A DNA stretch of 64,000 bases from Brevibacterium sanguinis (GCF_003315415.1 NZ_QNSB01000001.1:434001-498000), one strand, 5' to 3'. Positions 1 to 8,709 are shown, counted from the first letter of the stretch. Numbers and translations: made by a program. Notes: generated by a model from the letters alone, not told the origin.

Positions 1-1
1 T

Positions 2-211
2 CCCGCACCGGGAGTCATCGGCTACGACATCGCCCAGGTCGACGAGATGTGCGACAAGGTCAACGCCTACTTCACCCAGGGCGTGGCGATGAGCGTCGAC
101 CAGGTCCGCCGGGTCCTGTTCAAGACCGCCAAGGGGAACAAGGCCTACGACGAGGACCAGGTCGACGCCTTCATCGACCGTGTCGTGGAAGTGATGGCCT
201 CCGTTGACTGA
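2..211 (+). CDS. DivIVA domain-containing protein (C-terminal fragment, 5' end outside window)
   Basis: Only the last 69 codons are present; the frame runs from base 2 to a TGA at 209-211. The visible residues include a cysteine-containing helix (DEMCDKVNAYF), then 'AMSVDQVRRVLFK' and a terminal 'YDEDQVDAFIDRVVEVM'. The last segment matches the short repeat typical of the actinobacterial DivIVA domain (Y-x-x-x-x-V-D-x-F-[IL]-D-x-V). Such proteins are usually polar or septal scaffolding factors or small DivIVA-repeat proteins of unknown role. The full architecture cannot be judged from a fragment. The next gene starts inside its last codons (TTG at 204), so the two are probably translationally coupled. 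Confidence 0.7.
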   Translation, partial: PAPGVIGYDIAQVDEMCDKVNAYFTQGVAMSVDQVRRVLFKTAKGNKAYDEDQVDAFIDRVVEVMASVD

Positions 212-1046
212 CCTCCACTACTTCTCCAAGCCCACGGAGACCTCGCCCGGAACCTTCAATCCGGTGTTCGAGATCCTCGACCATCCGGTGGCGACGGGAG
301 ACGCCGATGCCGTCGTCATCACCGGACCCGCCCCCGAGAAGCCCGTGCTCGACGGCCGCGAGGTCTCCGACCCGCGCCTCGTCAGGGCGCTGTCGACACC
401 GGTGGAGATCACCCGCGCCGAGGCGCTCGACCGCAGCGCGAAGCTCGGCGGGGTCCTGCGCGCCCTCGGCATCGCCGCCGACGCCGCGGACGACACCAGT
501 GACGACGGCCCGAGCTCCGAGGATTCAGTTCGCACGCAGGACCCGGCCGAGGAGCACGCCACCGGCGACGCCCGGCTGCTCATCGACGAGGGCGTGTCGC
601 CCATCGCGCGGGCGCTGAGCGTCCTCGCCGCCGTCCGGGTCGGACTGCTCGTCGACGTGCGCTCGCCGCACACTCGCGGCACCGGCACCGATGCCGTCGT
701 CACCACGCCGGCCGGCCCCGCCGCCGCGGAAGTCGTGTCCGAAGCGGGACTGATCGACGCCGAACCCCTCGAGGCGGGTCCCATCGTGCTCATCCACCCG
801 ATCGACGCGGCACCGGTCGACCCGGGACGCGCCTCGGTGAAGGTCGTGCGGTCGCGCTTCGAAGGCGTCGGGATCACCATCGCGGGGGAGACGGCGAACC
901 TCGATCAGGCGATGCGCGACTCCCGGGTCGAATCCGCCCAGGTCAGACCCCTCTCGCCGGAGACGCCGGTCATCCTCGACGACTCCGGAGCCGTCGACGC
1001 CCGCTCGAGTCTCGACTGGCTGCGCCGCGAGATCCTCACTGACTGA
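204..1046 (+). CDS. Hypothetical protein resembling the N-terminal part of an AMP-forming acyl-CoA synthetase
   Basis: 280 residues from a TTG that overlaps the upstream stop by 8 nt. No ATG or GTG lies nearby in a better position, so the start is tentative. Residues about 17-90 ('FNPVFEILDHPVATGDADAV' then 'EITRAEALDRSAKLGGVLRALGI') look like the start of acetyl- or propionyl-CoA synthetases, where the pattern is roughly N-x-x-x-x-x-L-D-R-H ... Y-A-E-L-x-x-x-x-x-x-L-A-G-x-L-R-A-L-G-V. Residues about 130-175 resemble the following 'A-M-L-A-x-x-R-I-G' and 'VVT' segments. The phosphate-binding STG-rich loop, the adenylate A5 and A8 motifs and the whole C-terminal subdomain are missing, so it is unlikely to be a functional ligase. 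An acidic low-complexity insert occupies about residues 93-122. Function unknown. Confidence 0.6.
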   Translation: MTDLHYFSKPTETSPGTFNPVFEILDHPVATGDADAVVITGPAPEKPVLDGREVSDPRLVRALSTPVEITRAEALDRSAKLGGVLRALGIAADAADDTSDDGPSSEDSVRTQDPAEEHATGDARLLIDEGVSPIARALSVLAAVRVGLLVDVRSPHTRGTGTDAVVTTPAGPAAAEVVSEAGLIDAEPLEAGPIVLIHPIDAAPVDPGRASVKVVRSRFEGVGITIAGETANLDQAMRDSRVESAQVRPLSPETPVILDDSGAVDARSSLDWLRREILTD

Positions 1047-1076
1047 CCGAGGTCCCCACCGATCGACCGGGACCGG

Positions 1077-1124
1077 CGTCCGTCGGTGGGGCGTGGCGTC
1101 GCCGCCTCGCCCCACCGACGGACG
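1077..1124. terminator. Bidirectional hairpin terminator between convergent genes
   Basis: Perfect 17-bp arms (1077-1093 and 1108-1124, CGTCCGTCGGTGGGGCG and its complement) enclose a 14-nt loop. The element sits between the plus-strand gene ending at 1046 and the minus-strand gene ending at 1143. No T-tract follows, as is common in high-GC actinobacteria. Confidence 0.8.
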
Positions 1125-1142
1125 ACGTGGGGAACCGGACGC

Positions 1143-2342
1143 TCAGTTCGCGAACGCGTTGATGCCTGTCAGCGCCCGGCCGAGGGTGAGCTGGTGGACC
1201 TCATGGGTGCCCTCATAGGTGAGCACCGTCTCGAGGTTGACCGCGTGCCGCAGCGGCGGGTACTCGCTGGTGATCCCCGACCCGCCGAACAGCGCCCGCA
1301 GGTCGCGGCAGACGTTCATCGCGGTGTCGACATTGACCATCTTGCCCAGGCTGATCTGCTCGGGACGCACGCCGGCAGGGGAGTCCTTGAGCCTGCCCAG
1401 ATGCGCCGCGAGCAGCGTGATCTGCGAGTACTGGCCGAACGCCTTGGCCAGCTTCTGCTGAGTGATCTGGAACGACGAGATCGGACGCTGGAACTGGATC
1501 CGGGTGCCCGTGTACTCGAGCGCCGAGAGCAGAGCATCGCGTGCGGCACCGGTGACGCCGAAGACGATCCCGAACCGGGCCTCCGACAGGCAGCTGAGCG
1601 GACCCTTGAGCCCCTTCGCCTTCGGCAGCATCGCGTCCTCGGGCAGCCGGACGTCGTCGAGGACGATCTCGCCGGTGATCGAGGCGCGCAGGGAGATCTT
1701 GCGCCGGACCTCCGGGGTCTGCACGCCCTCGGCGTCGCTGGGGACGACGAACCCGCGGATGACCGGCCGGCCCTTGTCGTCGTGCTCCTCGGTCTTCGCC
1801 CACACGACCATGACATCGGAGACCGGTGAGTTCGTGATCCACATCTTCGCACCGTTGAGGATCCAGTCGCTGCCGTCGCGGCGGGCGGTGGTTGTCATCC
1901 CCGAGGGATCGGAGCCGACATCGGGTTCGGTGAGTCCGAAGCAGCCGATCGCCTTGCCGGAGGCCATGCGCGGCAGCCATTCCTCCTTCTGCGCCTCGGA
2001 ACCGAAGTGGTGGATGGCGAACATCGCGAGCGACCCCTGGACGGACACGAGCGAGCGCAGCCCGGAGTCGATGGCCTCGAGCTCGCGGCAGGCCAGGCCG
2101 TACTGGGTCGCCGTCGACCCGCCGCAGCCGTAGCCGTCGAGGTGCATGCCGAGCAGGCCGAGCTCACCCAGACCCTCCGCGAGCTCCCTGGCCGGGATCG
2201 TCCCGGCGAGGTAGTGGTCCCCGATGTCCTCACGGACGTTCTCATCGAGCCACTTCCGCACGATCGACGCGAACTCGAGGTCCTCCTTGTCGAAGACCGA
2301 GTCCAGCCCGAGGATGTCGTCGGGGCTCAGCGTTGCACTCAT
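1143..2342 (-). CDS. Acyl-CoA dehydrogenase, glutaryl-CoA dehydrogenase type
   Basis: 399-residue FAD flavoenzyme. It probably oxidises and decarboxylates glutaryl-CoA to crotonyl-CoA in lysine/tryptophan breakdown, passing electrons to ETF. The family segments are in order: an N-terminal helical domain, 'CFGLTEPDVGSDPSGM' (FAD/substrate loop), 'KMWITNSP', 'SLRASITGEIVLDDVRLPE', and the C-terminal 'LTYEGTHEVHQLTLGRA'. The catalytic base is the Glu of YEGT at about residue 377. The SLRAS-x-TG and ALFGGSGI-like signatures favour glutaryl-CoA dehydrogenase over general ACADs. The start is the ATG at 2342, preceded by GAAAGAGG about 6 nt upstream; an in-frame extension further upstream has no family resemblance. 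It is transcribed divergently from dxr with a 97-bp gap. No other glutarate genes are adjacent. Confidence 0.9.
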   Translation of the reverse strand: MSATLSPDDILGLDSVFDKEDLEFASIVRKWLDENVREDIGDHYLAGTIPARELAEGLGELGLLGMHLDGYGCGGSTATQYGLACRELEAIDSGLRSLVSVQGSLAMFAIHHFGSEAQKEEWLPRMASGKAIGCFGLTEPDVGSDPSGMTTTARRDGSDWILNGAKMWITNSPVSDVMVVWAKTEEHDDKGRPVIRGFVVPSDAEGVQTPEVRRKISLRASITGEIVLDDVRLPEDAMLPKAKGLKGPLSCLSEARFGIVFGVTGAARDALLSALEYTGTRIQFQRPISSFQITQQKLAKAFGQYSQITLLAAHLGRLKDSPAGVRPEQISLGKMVNVDTAMNVCRDLRALFGGSGITSEYPPLRHAVNLETVLTYEGTHEVHQLTLGRALTGINAFAN

Positions 2343-2439
2343 AGAAACCTCTTTCGGCGTTGAATGGTGTCTGCGCTCACGCTCGGATCCGGCCGCTGAC
2401 CGAGGCATTTCCCAGAGAACTTTGGCATCATCGGTAGGC

Positions 2440-3666
2440 GTGAGCAAACGTAGAATCATTGTAGTCGGCTCGACCGGCTCGGTCGGCACTCAGGCCCTCG
2501 ACGTGCTGGAGCACAACGCCACGGATTTCGAGGTCGTCGGGCTGGCCGCGGGCTCACAGATCGACCTGCTGCTCAGCCAGGCCCTCGACTTCTCCGTTCC
2601 CGTCATCGGACTGACCAGCCCTCCCGCCGGGGGAGAGGACCAGATCCGTCGTCGTCTCGATGAGCTGGCCGCCGCACGCGGAACGCGCAGCCCGGTGCGC
2701 GAGATCCACCTCGGACCCGATTCCGCCGAGGCGGTCGCCGGCGCCGCCGCGGATCTCGTCCTCAACGCGGTCACCGGGGCGGCCGGTCTCGGCGCCACCC
2801 TGGCCGCGCTCGAGGCGGGCACGGATGTGGCGCTGGCGAACAAGGAATCGCTGATCATCGGCGGCTCGATCGTCCTCGACGCGGCAGCCCGGACGGGCGC
2901 CCGCCTCATCCCCGTCGACAGCGAGCACTCGGCGATCGCGCAGGCGCTGCGCTCGGGCACCGCCGACGAGGTCCACAAGCTCATCATCACCGCCTCCGGG
3001 GGGCCGTTCCGCGGCATGACCCGCGACGCCCTGCGCATGGTCACCCCGGCCCAGGCGTTCAAGCATCCGACGTGGACGATGGGCGATGTCATCACCATCA
3101 ACTCGGCCACCCTGGTCAACAAGGGCCTCGAGGTCATCGAGGCGCACCTGCTCTTCGGCATCGACTTCGACCGGATCGAGGTCGTCGTCCACCCGCAGAG
3201 CCAGATCCACTCGATGGTCGAGTTCATCGACGGGTCGACCATCGCCCAGATCTCCCCGCCGGACATGCGCCTGCCCATCGCCTACGCCCTGGGAACCGGC
3301 GAGAACGGGGAGACCCGCCGGCTGCGGTCGGGGGCAGAGGGCAGCAATTGGATGCAGCCGATGCACTGGTCGTTCGAACCCGTCAACCACATCGCCTTCC
3401 CGGCGCTCACCCTCGCCGTCGACGCCGGTCGCCGAGGCGCGAGCTACCCGGCCGTGTTCAACGCCGCCAACGAGGTGCTCGTCGACGCGTTCGTCGGCGG
3501 CCGCATTCCCTTCACCGCGATCGACGAGGGCATCGACCAGGCGATGCGAGAGCATGAGCCCGCCGACGAGCACACGGTGGAGACCGTGCTGGCCGCCGAC
3601 GCCTGGGCACGGGAGTTCACCCGCGACCGGCTGACCGCACGGACTGAGCCCGTCGGCAGGACCTGA
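2440..3666 (+). CDS. dxr: 1-deoxy-D-xylulose-5-phosphate reductoisomerase
   Basis: 408 residues. It converts DXP to 2-C-methyl-D-erythritol 4-phosphate with NADPH, the committed step of the MEP isoprenoid pathway. The start is GTG at 2440, giving MSKRRIIVVGSTGSVG with the nucleotide-binding GSTGSVG at about residues 10-16. The open frame extends upstream but without resemblance to the family. Later landmarks are 'ANKESLIIGG', the metal/substrate motif 'PVDSEHSAIAQAL', the flexible-loop 'SGGPFRG', and 'HPQSQIHSMVEF'. The length is normal for the family. The stop overlaps the ATG of rseP (TGATG), so the two are co-translated. A second MEP gene, ispG, follows, a common actinobacterial arrangement. 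Confidence 0.96.
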   Translation: MSKRRIIVVGSTGSVGTQALDVLEHNATDFEVVGLAAGSQIDLLLSQALDFSVPVIGLTSPPAGGEDQIRRRLDELAAARGTRSPVREIHLGPDSAEAVAGAAADLVLNAVTGAAGLGATLAALEAGTDVALANKESLIIGGSIVLDAAARTGARLIPVDSEHSAIAQALRSGTADEVHKLIITASGGPFRGMTRDALRMVTPAQAFKHPTWTMGDVITINSATLVNKGLEVIEAHLLFGIDFDRIEVVVHPQSQIHSMVEFIDGSTIAQISPPDMRLPIAYALGTGENGETRRLRSGAEGSNWMQPMHWSFEPVNHIAFPALTLAVDAGRRGASYPAVFNAANEVLVDAFVGGRIPFTAIDEGIDQAMREHEPADEHTVETVLAADAWAREFTRDRLTARTEPVGRT

Positions 3667-5174
3667 TGGTCACCCTCCTCTACATCGTCGGGATCATCCT
3701 GTTCCTCATCGGGATCTCGATCTCGATCGCCCTCCACGAGCTCGGCCACCTGACACCGGCGAAGAGGTTCGGCGTCAAGGTCACCCATTACATGGTCGGC
3801 TTCGGCCCGACCCTGTTCTCCTTCCGCCGAGGTGAGACCGAGTACGGGATCAAAGCGCTGCCCTTGGGCGGGTTCATCGCCATGCCCGGCATGTACCCGC
3901 CGATCGAGGCGACCTCACGTCGCGTCGGCGACGAGCCGTCGAGCACGCCCGTCGCGGGCGAGGGCCCGCCCCACCTTGGCGAGGGCACACCTGTCCCGGG
4001 GGAGGACGCAGTCCGCCTCGGCGCGGGGGACGGGACGCCTCCCACGGCCGAGCCGCGGCGGCGCCGGGCGAAACGGGCCCGCCTGTTCGAGGCGACGATG
4101 GCCGACGCCCGCGACTACTCGAACCAGGAGATCGCCCCCGGTGAGGAGCACCGGACCTTCTACGCGCTGAGCGTGCCCAAGCGTCTCGTCGTCATGTTCT
4201 CGGGGCCGTTCGTCAATCTCGTCCTCGGGATCCTCATCATGGCGATCTCGCTCCTCGGCATCGGAGTGATGACCCCGACGACGACGGTCGCCACGGTCGT
4301 CGAATGCGCCGTCGACGCGAGCGAGGCCCAGACCCGACCCGCCGATGAGCGCAGCACCTGTCAGCCGGGCGACGAACTCACCCCGGCCTGGGAGGCGGGG
4401 ATCGAGCCCGGCGACCGGATCACCGCCGTAGCCGGAGTGACGACCGAGGACTGGGACGAGCTGTCGACCGTGATCAAGGAGCAGGCCGGCAAGCGGGTCG
4501 AGGTGGAGTACATCCGCGACGGTCGCAGCGAGACCGCCAGCGTGCCGATCATCGCCCACGAACGGCAGCGCTCCGACGAGCGCGGCAGGCCGCTGACGAA
4601 CCCCGACGGCACGCCCCAGACCGTGACCGAGGGCTTCCTCGGCATCGGACCCGTCCAGGAACGGCAGCCACTGCCCCTCGACGAGTTCCCGGGCGCCGTC
4701 TGGGAGCAGGTGAGCGGAGTCTTCCACGCGATCATCACCCTGCCGGTCAAGCTCGTCGACATCGCCGAGGTGGCCACCGGGGCGAAGGAGCGCGACGCCG
4801 AGGGCCTCGTCGGCATGGTCGGCGTCGGTCGAGTGGCCGGCGAGATCGTGTCGACGGACCAGCTCGAGATCGTCGACAAGACCCAGCTGGGGCTCGGCAT
4901 GCTCGGTTCGCTCAACATCTTCCTCTTCGCATTCAACATGATCCCGCTGCTGCCGCTCGACGGCGGCCACATCGCCGTCGCCCTCTACGAGGGGGCCAGG
5001 AGACGGATCAACCGGCTGCGCGGCCGCGGATCGGTCGGTCCGTTCGACACGGCCAAGCTCCTTCCGCTGACCTACGTCGTCATCGGTCTGATGCTGTGCA
5101 TGACGGCGCTCCTCGTCTACGTCGACCTCGTCAAGCCGATCACCCTCGACGCGATCTTCCGCTCCGCCGGGTGA
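3666..5174 (+). CDS. rseP: RIP site-2 metalloprotease (RseP/Rip1-like)
   Basis: 502-residue polytopic M50 zinc protease that cuts transmembrane substrates such as anti-sigma factors. The first membrane helix carries the zinc motif HELGH at residues 24-28. A PDZ-like segment lies around residues 230-300 ('AWEAGIEPGDRITAVAGV'). The third zinc ligand is in the distal helix, 'NMIPLLPLDGGHI'. C-terminal membrane segments follow. The family usually has about 400-450 residues. The excess is a cytosolic low-complexity insert at about residues 85-165, rich in G, P, E and T and containing a basic cluster RRRRAKRAR. The ATG overlaps the dxr stop by one base. The substrate cannot be named from this window. 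Confidence 0.92.
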   Translation: MVTLLYIVGIILFLIGISISIALHELGHLTPAKRFGVKVTHYMVGFGPTLFSFRRGETEYGIKALPLGGFIAMPGMYPPIEATSRRVGDEPSSTPVAGEGPPHLGEGTPVPGEDAVRLGAGDGTPPTAEPRRRRAKRARLFEATMADARDYSNQEIAPGEEHRTFYALSVPKRLVVMFSGPFVNLVLGILIMAISLLGIGVMTPTTTVATVVECAVDASEAQTRPADERSTCQPGDELTPAWEAGIEPGDRITAVAGVTTEDWDELSTVIKEQAGKRVEVEYIRDGRSETASVPIIAHERQRSDERGRPLTNPDGTPQTVTEGFLGIGPVQERQPLPLDEFPGAVWEQVSGVFHAIITLPVKLVDIAEVATGAKERDAEGLVGMVGVGRVAGEIVSTDQLEIVDKTQLGLGMLGSLNIFLFAFNMIPLLPLDGGHIAVALYEGARRRINRLRGRGSVGPFDTAKLLPLTYVVIGLMLCMTALLVYVDLVKPITLDAIFRSAG

Positions 5175-5318
5175 CCGGCGCGCCCGGGGCGGGGCATCCG
5201 GGCAGAGCACGGGCGTCGGAAGAGGGCGCCACGCGCAGTCCCGTCGACCCCCGGCGACCGTCCGCCGAGCGTGAGGCATCGCACCGTCGGCGGTCAGGTC
5301 CGCCCAGGGTTGTGGTCC

Positions 5319-5324
5319 TACAAT
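5319..5324 (+). promoter_or_regulatory. Candidate -10 hexamer for ispG
   Basis: TACAAT lies about 57 nt upstream of the ispG start in a 206-nt gap after rseP. No convincing -35 element is visible at 16-18 nt spacing, so this rests on the -10 match alone. Confidence 0.4.
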
Positions 5325-5380
5325 GAGGGAGGACTCGAACAGCCAGGCTGGCCCCCAGCCGAAACGAAGGGATTGTGTTC

Positions 5381-6529
5381 GTGACATCGGTCAACCTCGG
5401 AATGCCTGCGCCGCCTCCGCCCGTTCTCTCGCCTCGGCGGAAGACCCGGCAGATCAGGGTCGGCAAGGTGGGCGTCGGTTCCGACCATCCCGTCAGCGTC
5501 CAATCGATGACGACGACTCCGACGACCGACATCAATGCCACCCTGCAGCAGATCGCCGAGCTCACCGCCTCGGGCTGCGACATCGTGCGCGTGGCCTGCC
5601 CGTCGGCCGATGATGCCGCCGCGCTGCCCGCGATCGCGGCGAAGTCCCAGATCCCCGTCATCGCCGACATCCACTTCCAGCCGAAGTACGTCTTCGCCGC
5701 GATCGACGCGGGATGCGCGGCCGTCCGCGTCAACCCCGGCAACATCAGGAAGTTCGACGACCAGGTCAAGGAGATCGCGAAGGCCGCGAAGGACGCCGGG
5801 ACCTCGATCCGCATCGGCGTCAACGCCGGCTCGCTGGACAAGCGGATCATGGAGAGGTTCGGCAAGGCCACTCCCGAGGCCCTCGTCGAGTCCGCGGTAT
5901 GGGAGGCCTCGCTGTTCGAGGAGCACGACTTCCACGACTTCAAGATCTCGGTCAAGCACCACGATCCCGTGATCATGGTCCGCGCCTACGAGCTCCTCGC
6001 CGAACGCGGCGACTGGCCGCTCCACCTCGGCGTCACCGAGGCGGGGCCCGCGTTCCAGGGCACGATCAAGTCCGCCACCGCCTTCGGCGCGCTGCTCTCG
6101 CAGGGGATCGGAGACACGATCCGCGTCTCCCTCTCGGCGCCTCCCGTCGAGGAGGTCAAGGTCGGCAACCAGATCCTCGAGAGCCTCAACCTGCGCCCGC
6201 GCAAGCTCGAGATCGTCTCCTGCCCGTCCTGCGGCCGGGCCCAGGTCGACGTCTACACGCTCGCGGAGAAGGTGACCTCGGGGCTCGAGGGCATGGAGGT
6301 CCCGCTGCGCGTGGCCGTCATGGGCTGCGTCGTCAACGGTCCCGGGGAGGCCCGCGAGGCGGACTTGGGCGTGGCCAGCGGAAACGGCAAGGGACAGATC
6401 TTCGTCAAGGGCGAGGTCATCAAGACGGTCCCGGAGTCGCAGATCGTCGAGACCCTCATCGAAGAGGCCATGCGCATCGCCGAGGAGTCGGACGTGCCGT
6501 CCGGGCCCCCGGAAGTCGTCGTCGGTTGA
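5381..6529 (+). CDS. ispG: 4-hydroxy-3-methylbut-2-en-1-yl diphosphate synthase (flavodoxin/ferredoxin-dependent)
   Basis: 382 residues. It performs the penultimate MEP step, reductive ring opening of MEcPP to HMBPP, using a [4Fe-4S] cluster. The N-terminal TIM-barrel region contains '[13 protein letters not shown]', 'RVACPS' and '[10 protein letters not shown]'. The cluster ligands are in '[12 protein letters not shown]' and, about 35 residues later, '[12 protein letters not shown]'. GTG at 5381 is chosen because AAGGGA at 5367-5372 sits 8 nt upstream. The in-frame GTG at 5375 would be only about 2 nt from that site. It lies downstream of dxr and rseP and probably has its own promoter. Confidence 0.96.
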   Translation: MTSVNLGMPAPPPPVLSPRRKTRQIRVGKVGVGSDHPVSVQSMTTTPTTDINATLQQIAELTASGCDIVRVACPSADDAAALPAIAAKSQIPVIADIHFQPKYVFAAIDAGCAAVRVNPGNIRKFDDQVKEIAKAAKDAGTSIRIGVNAGSLDKRIMERFGKATPEALVESAVWEASLFEEHDFHDFKISVKHHDPVIMVRAYELLAERGDWPLHLGVTEAGPAFQGTIKSATAFGALLSQGIGDTIRVSLSAPPVEEVKVGNQILESLNLRPRKLEIVSCPSCGRAQVDVYTLAEKVTSGLEGMEVPLRVAVMGCVVNGPGEAREADLGVASGNGKGQIFVKGEVIKTVPESQIVETLIEEAMRIAEESDVPSGPPEVVVG

Positions 6530-6562
6530 GAGCTTTCATCGCTTCGCAGTGAGGGTGGGTCA

Positions 6563-7441
6563 GTGCTGAGAGTCGCTCGACTGGGCCATCAACACACGCG
6601 CTGGCTGCAGGGCCTGCTGGCGCTCAAACCCTGCGAGAACGTCTACCTCCTGGCCCTGCTCGACATCTCCGGCACGGCTCAGCTGAGCTCGCCGGCCGGT
6701 TCCCTGCTCGGCGTCTTCGACGGCGACCGGCCGATCGCCGCCTACTGGGTGGGCGGGAACATCATCCCCGTCGCCGCCACCCCCGAGACCAATGAGGCGA
6801 TCGCGGCCAAGCTCAACGCCGACGGACGGTACTCGTGCTCCCTCATCGGCGATCGCCGGATCATCCTCGATCTCCACAGCCGGCTCGCCTGGGGCCGCCC
6901 GCGGGGAGTGCGGGAGCGTCAGCCGCTGCTGGCGATCAGCTCACCGCCCCAGGTCACTCCCGACGACGAGGTGCGACTCGTCACCCTCGACGACCTCCCG
7001 ATGGTGTTCGCCGCGAGCGTCGACATGTTCACCAACGAAGTCGGGTTCTCACCGATCGAAGGCGGCGAATCGAGCTATCTCGCCCGGGTGCGCAGCCTGA
7101 TCCGGGGCGACAACTGCTACGCCCGCATCTCCGCCATCCTTCCGCAGGGCGGGCGGGTGCCGAGGTGGCCGGCCCGGGACCAGGACCGGCAGGTCCTGTT
7201 CAAGGCCGACATCGGCATCCGGGCTCCGCGCATCGTCCAGGTCCAGGGCGTGTGGGTGCACCCCGAGGTGCGCAACCTCGGTCTCGGGGCCGCCGGCATG
7301 GCCGCGGTCGTCGCCGCGACGCAGGCGGCCGGCCACCCCACGGTGAGCCTCTACGCCAACGACTACAACGAGGCCGCCCTGCGGATGTACGACAGGGTCG
7401 GCTTCGAGCAGGTCGGCACCTTCGCGACCGTCATGTACTGA
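6563..7441 (+). CDS. GNAT-family N-acetyltransferase with N-terminal DUF4081-like domain
   Basis: 292 residues. The C-terminal half (about 125-292) is a GNAT acetyl-CoA-dependent acyltransferase fold; the acetyl-CoA pyrophosphate loop is 'GVWVHPEVRNLGLGAAG', with the R-N-L-G-L-G-A form of the Q/R-x-x-G-x-G/A motif. It ends with the usual 'YANDYNEAALRMYDRVGFEQVG'. The first about 110 residues ('HTRWLQGLLALKPCENVYLLALLD') match the N-terminal module of actinobacterial GNATs encoded after ispG. The GTG start follows GAGGGTGGG by 3-8 nt. Position directly downstream of ispG is conserved in actinobacteria. The acceptor substrate is unknown. Confidence 0.88.
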   Translation: MLRVARLGHQHTRWLQGLLALKPCENVYLLALLDISGTAQLSSPAGSLLGVFDGDRPIAAYWVGGNIIPVAATPETNEAIAAKLNADGRYSCSLIGDRRIILDLHSRLAWGRPRGVRERQPLLAISSPPQVTPDDEVRLVTLDDLPMVFAASVDMFTNEVGFSPIEGGESSYLARVRSLIRGDNCYARISAILPQGGRVPRWPARDQDRQVLFKADIGIRAPRIVQVQGVWVHPEVRNLGLGAAGMAAVVAATQAAGHPTVSLYANDYNEAALRMYDRVGFEQVGTFATVMY

Positions 7442-7449
7442 AGTGCGGG

Positions 7450-7854
7450 TCAGGAGCGCCGAGGAGGCTTCGCCATGTCCCCGAGGAACCTCTCCATCTC
7501 GCGCCGATCCTTCTTCGTCGGCCGTCCCGTCCCCTTGTCGCGGCGGGGGACGAACCCGCGCAGCGCCGGATCCGGGGCGGGAGTGAGATCCTCGTAGCAC
7601 TGGACGGCGATCGAGGCCTGCGGCCGGGTGGGCACGAATCCCGTGATCCTGCGGATGTGCTCGGCACCTGCCTTGCGGACCCTGACCTCCTGGCCGATCG
7701 AGACCTTCTGCGAGGCCTTGACCCTCTGCCCGTCGAGCTGGACGTGCCCGCCCCGGCACGCCTGGGTCGCCAGGTTCCTCGTCTTGAACATCCGCGTCGT
7801 CCACAGCCACACGTCGATGCGCTGGTGAGTCGTCGCGGAGCGGTCAATCTCCAT
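7450..7854 (-). CDS. S4-domain RNA-binding protein (Hsp15/YlmH-like)
   Basis: 134 residues. The S4 fold occupies about residues 9-70: 'QRIDVWLWTTRMFKTRNLATQACRG' followed by 'HVQLDGQRVKASQKVSIGQEVRVR'. This is the pattern of Hsp15-type heat-shock RNA-binding proteins that bind stalled 50S subunits. The C-terminus is basic (RRDKGTGRPTKKDRREMERFLG), also typical of that family. The start is ATG at 7854, overlapping the upstream Nudix gene by 11 nt, so the two are a translationally coupled pair. Whether it acts on ribosomes here is family inference. Confidence 0.85.
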   Translation of the reverse strand: MEIDRSATTHQRIDVWLWTTRMFKTRNLATQACRGGHVQLDGQRVKASQKVSIGQEVRVRKAGAEHIRRITGFVPTRPQASIAVQCYEDLTPAPDPALRGFVPRRDKGTGRPTKKDRREMERFLGDMAKPPRRS

Positions 7855-8665
7855 CGCCGACCCCCGAATCCACCTTCTCGCGCATGGCTCCGGGATGCGG
7901 ATGGTCGTGGACGCCGGCCCACACGGTGCCGGGCACCGCGACGATCGGGGTGTCCTGCTGCAGGGTGAACTCCGCCCGCCTCCGGAACGTCTGCGCCGGC
8001 CGGCCCCGGCCCTGGGTGAGGGCGCGACCGGTCGCCTCGAGAAGCGGCAGCATCGTGCGGCGGAACGTGTCGGCCTGCAGCTCGGTGCCGGCGACGATCT
8101 CGTGGAGGGTGCGCAGCCGGCGCAGGGAGAACTCGGAGCCGAGCAGCCCGAAGGGATCGGGGCTGCGCTCATGGAGCGACCGCAGCCGGTGCACGGCGAC
8201 GCGGACGATCTCCTGGTGCTCGGCGCTGAGCTCGGCGACCGCGTCGACCGGGACCATCGTCCGCCACGCCGTCGCGAAGTCCTCCGCGCCGATGCCCGCA
8301 CCGTCCTCGACCTCGGGGTCGAGGCCGACATCGGCGGCGGCCAGGACGTCGAGATGGGCCACCGAGATGACCCACCCGCGATCGTCGCGGTCGGGCTGGT
8401 CGAACACGTGGAGCTGGACGGGGGAGCGGTCGATGAGCCGGGCCTTCTCGCGCAGGCAGCGGGCGACCGCCTCGGCGAGGCGCTCCTGCGGACGGAGGAT
8501 CGACCCGGGCAGCTGCCACCGGCCGTCCTCGGAGCGGATGAGGAGAACATGCAGCCCGCTCACGGGGACGGGGCACAGGACCGCAGTGTCGACGGCCACG
8601 GAAGGGCGCGGGAACTGCGTGAGAGAAGTCGATTCAGGCATGCTCTTCACATCGGATCGGATCAT
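7844..8665 (-). CDS. Nudix-domain regulator of the NrtR type
   Basis: 273 residues. A Nudix-fold domain (about 20-165) is followed by a winged-helix-like C-terminal domain (about 170-235) with 'FSLRRLRTLHEIVAGTELQADTFRR' and 'GRGRPAQTF'. These segments resemble NrtR repressors, where F-T-L-x-x-L ... N-F-R-R ... R-P-A are conserved. The Nudix box reads G-x6-E-x7-R-C-L-R-E-K-A-R-L; the canonical R-E, E-E and G positions are changed. This fits NrtR proteins, which often lose hydrolase activity and act as ligand-sensing repressors (ADP-ribose in known cases). The start is ATG at 8665; an internal ATG at 8641 is possible. A perfect 14-bp palindrome touches the start codon. Confidence 0.78.
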   Translation of the reverse strand: MIRSDVKSMPESTSLTQFPRPSVAVDTAVLCPVPVSGLHVLLIRSEDGRWQLPGSILRPQERLAEAVARCLREKARLIDRSPVQLHVFDQPDRDDRGWVISVAHLDVLAAADVGLDPEVEDGAGIGAEDFATAWRTMVPVDAVAELSAEHQEIVRVAVHRLRSLHERSPDPFGLLGSEFSLRRLRTLHEIVAGTELQADTFRRTMLPLLEATGRALTQGRGRPAQTFRRRAEFTLQQDTPIVAVPGTVWAGVHDHPHPGAMREKVDSGVGDGD

Positions 8666-8679
8666 GGTGGACGTCCACC
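8666..8679. promoter_or_regulatory. 14-bp perfect palindrome abutting the NrtR-like gene start (candidate operator)
   Basis: GGTGGACGTCCACC is fully self-complementary and directly precedes the ATG of the regulator gene. It would overlap that gene's ribosome-binding region and lies 31 nt upstream of the proS -35 element. Autoregulation is an inference from position. Confidence 0.5.
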
Positions 8680-8709
8680 CAGTCTAATTCTCCTCGCGAC
8701 CGTGGCGAA

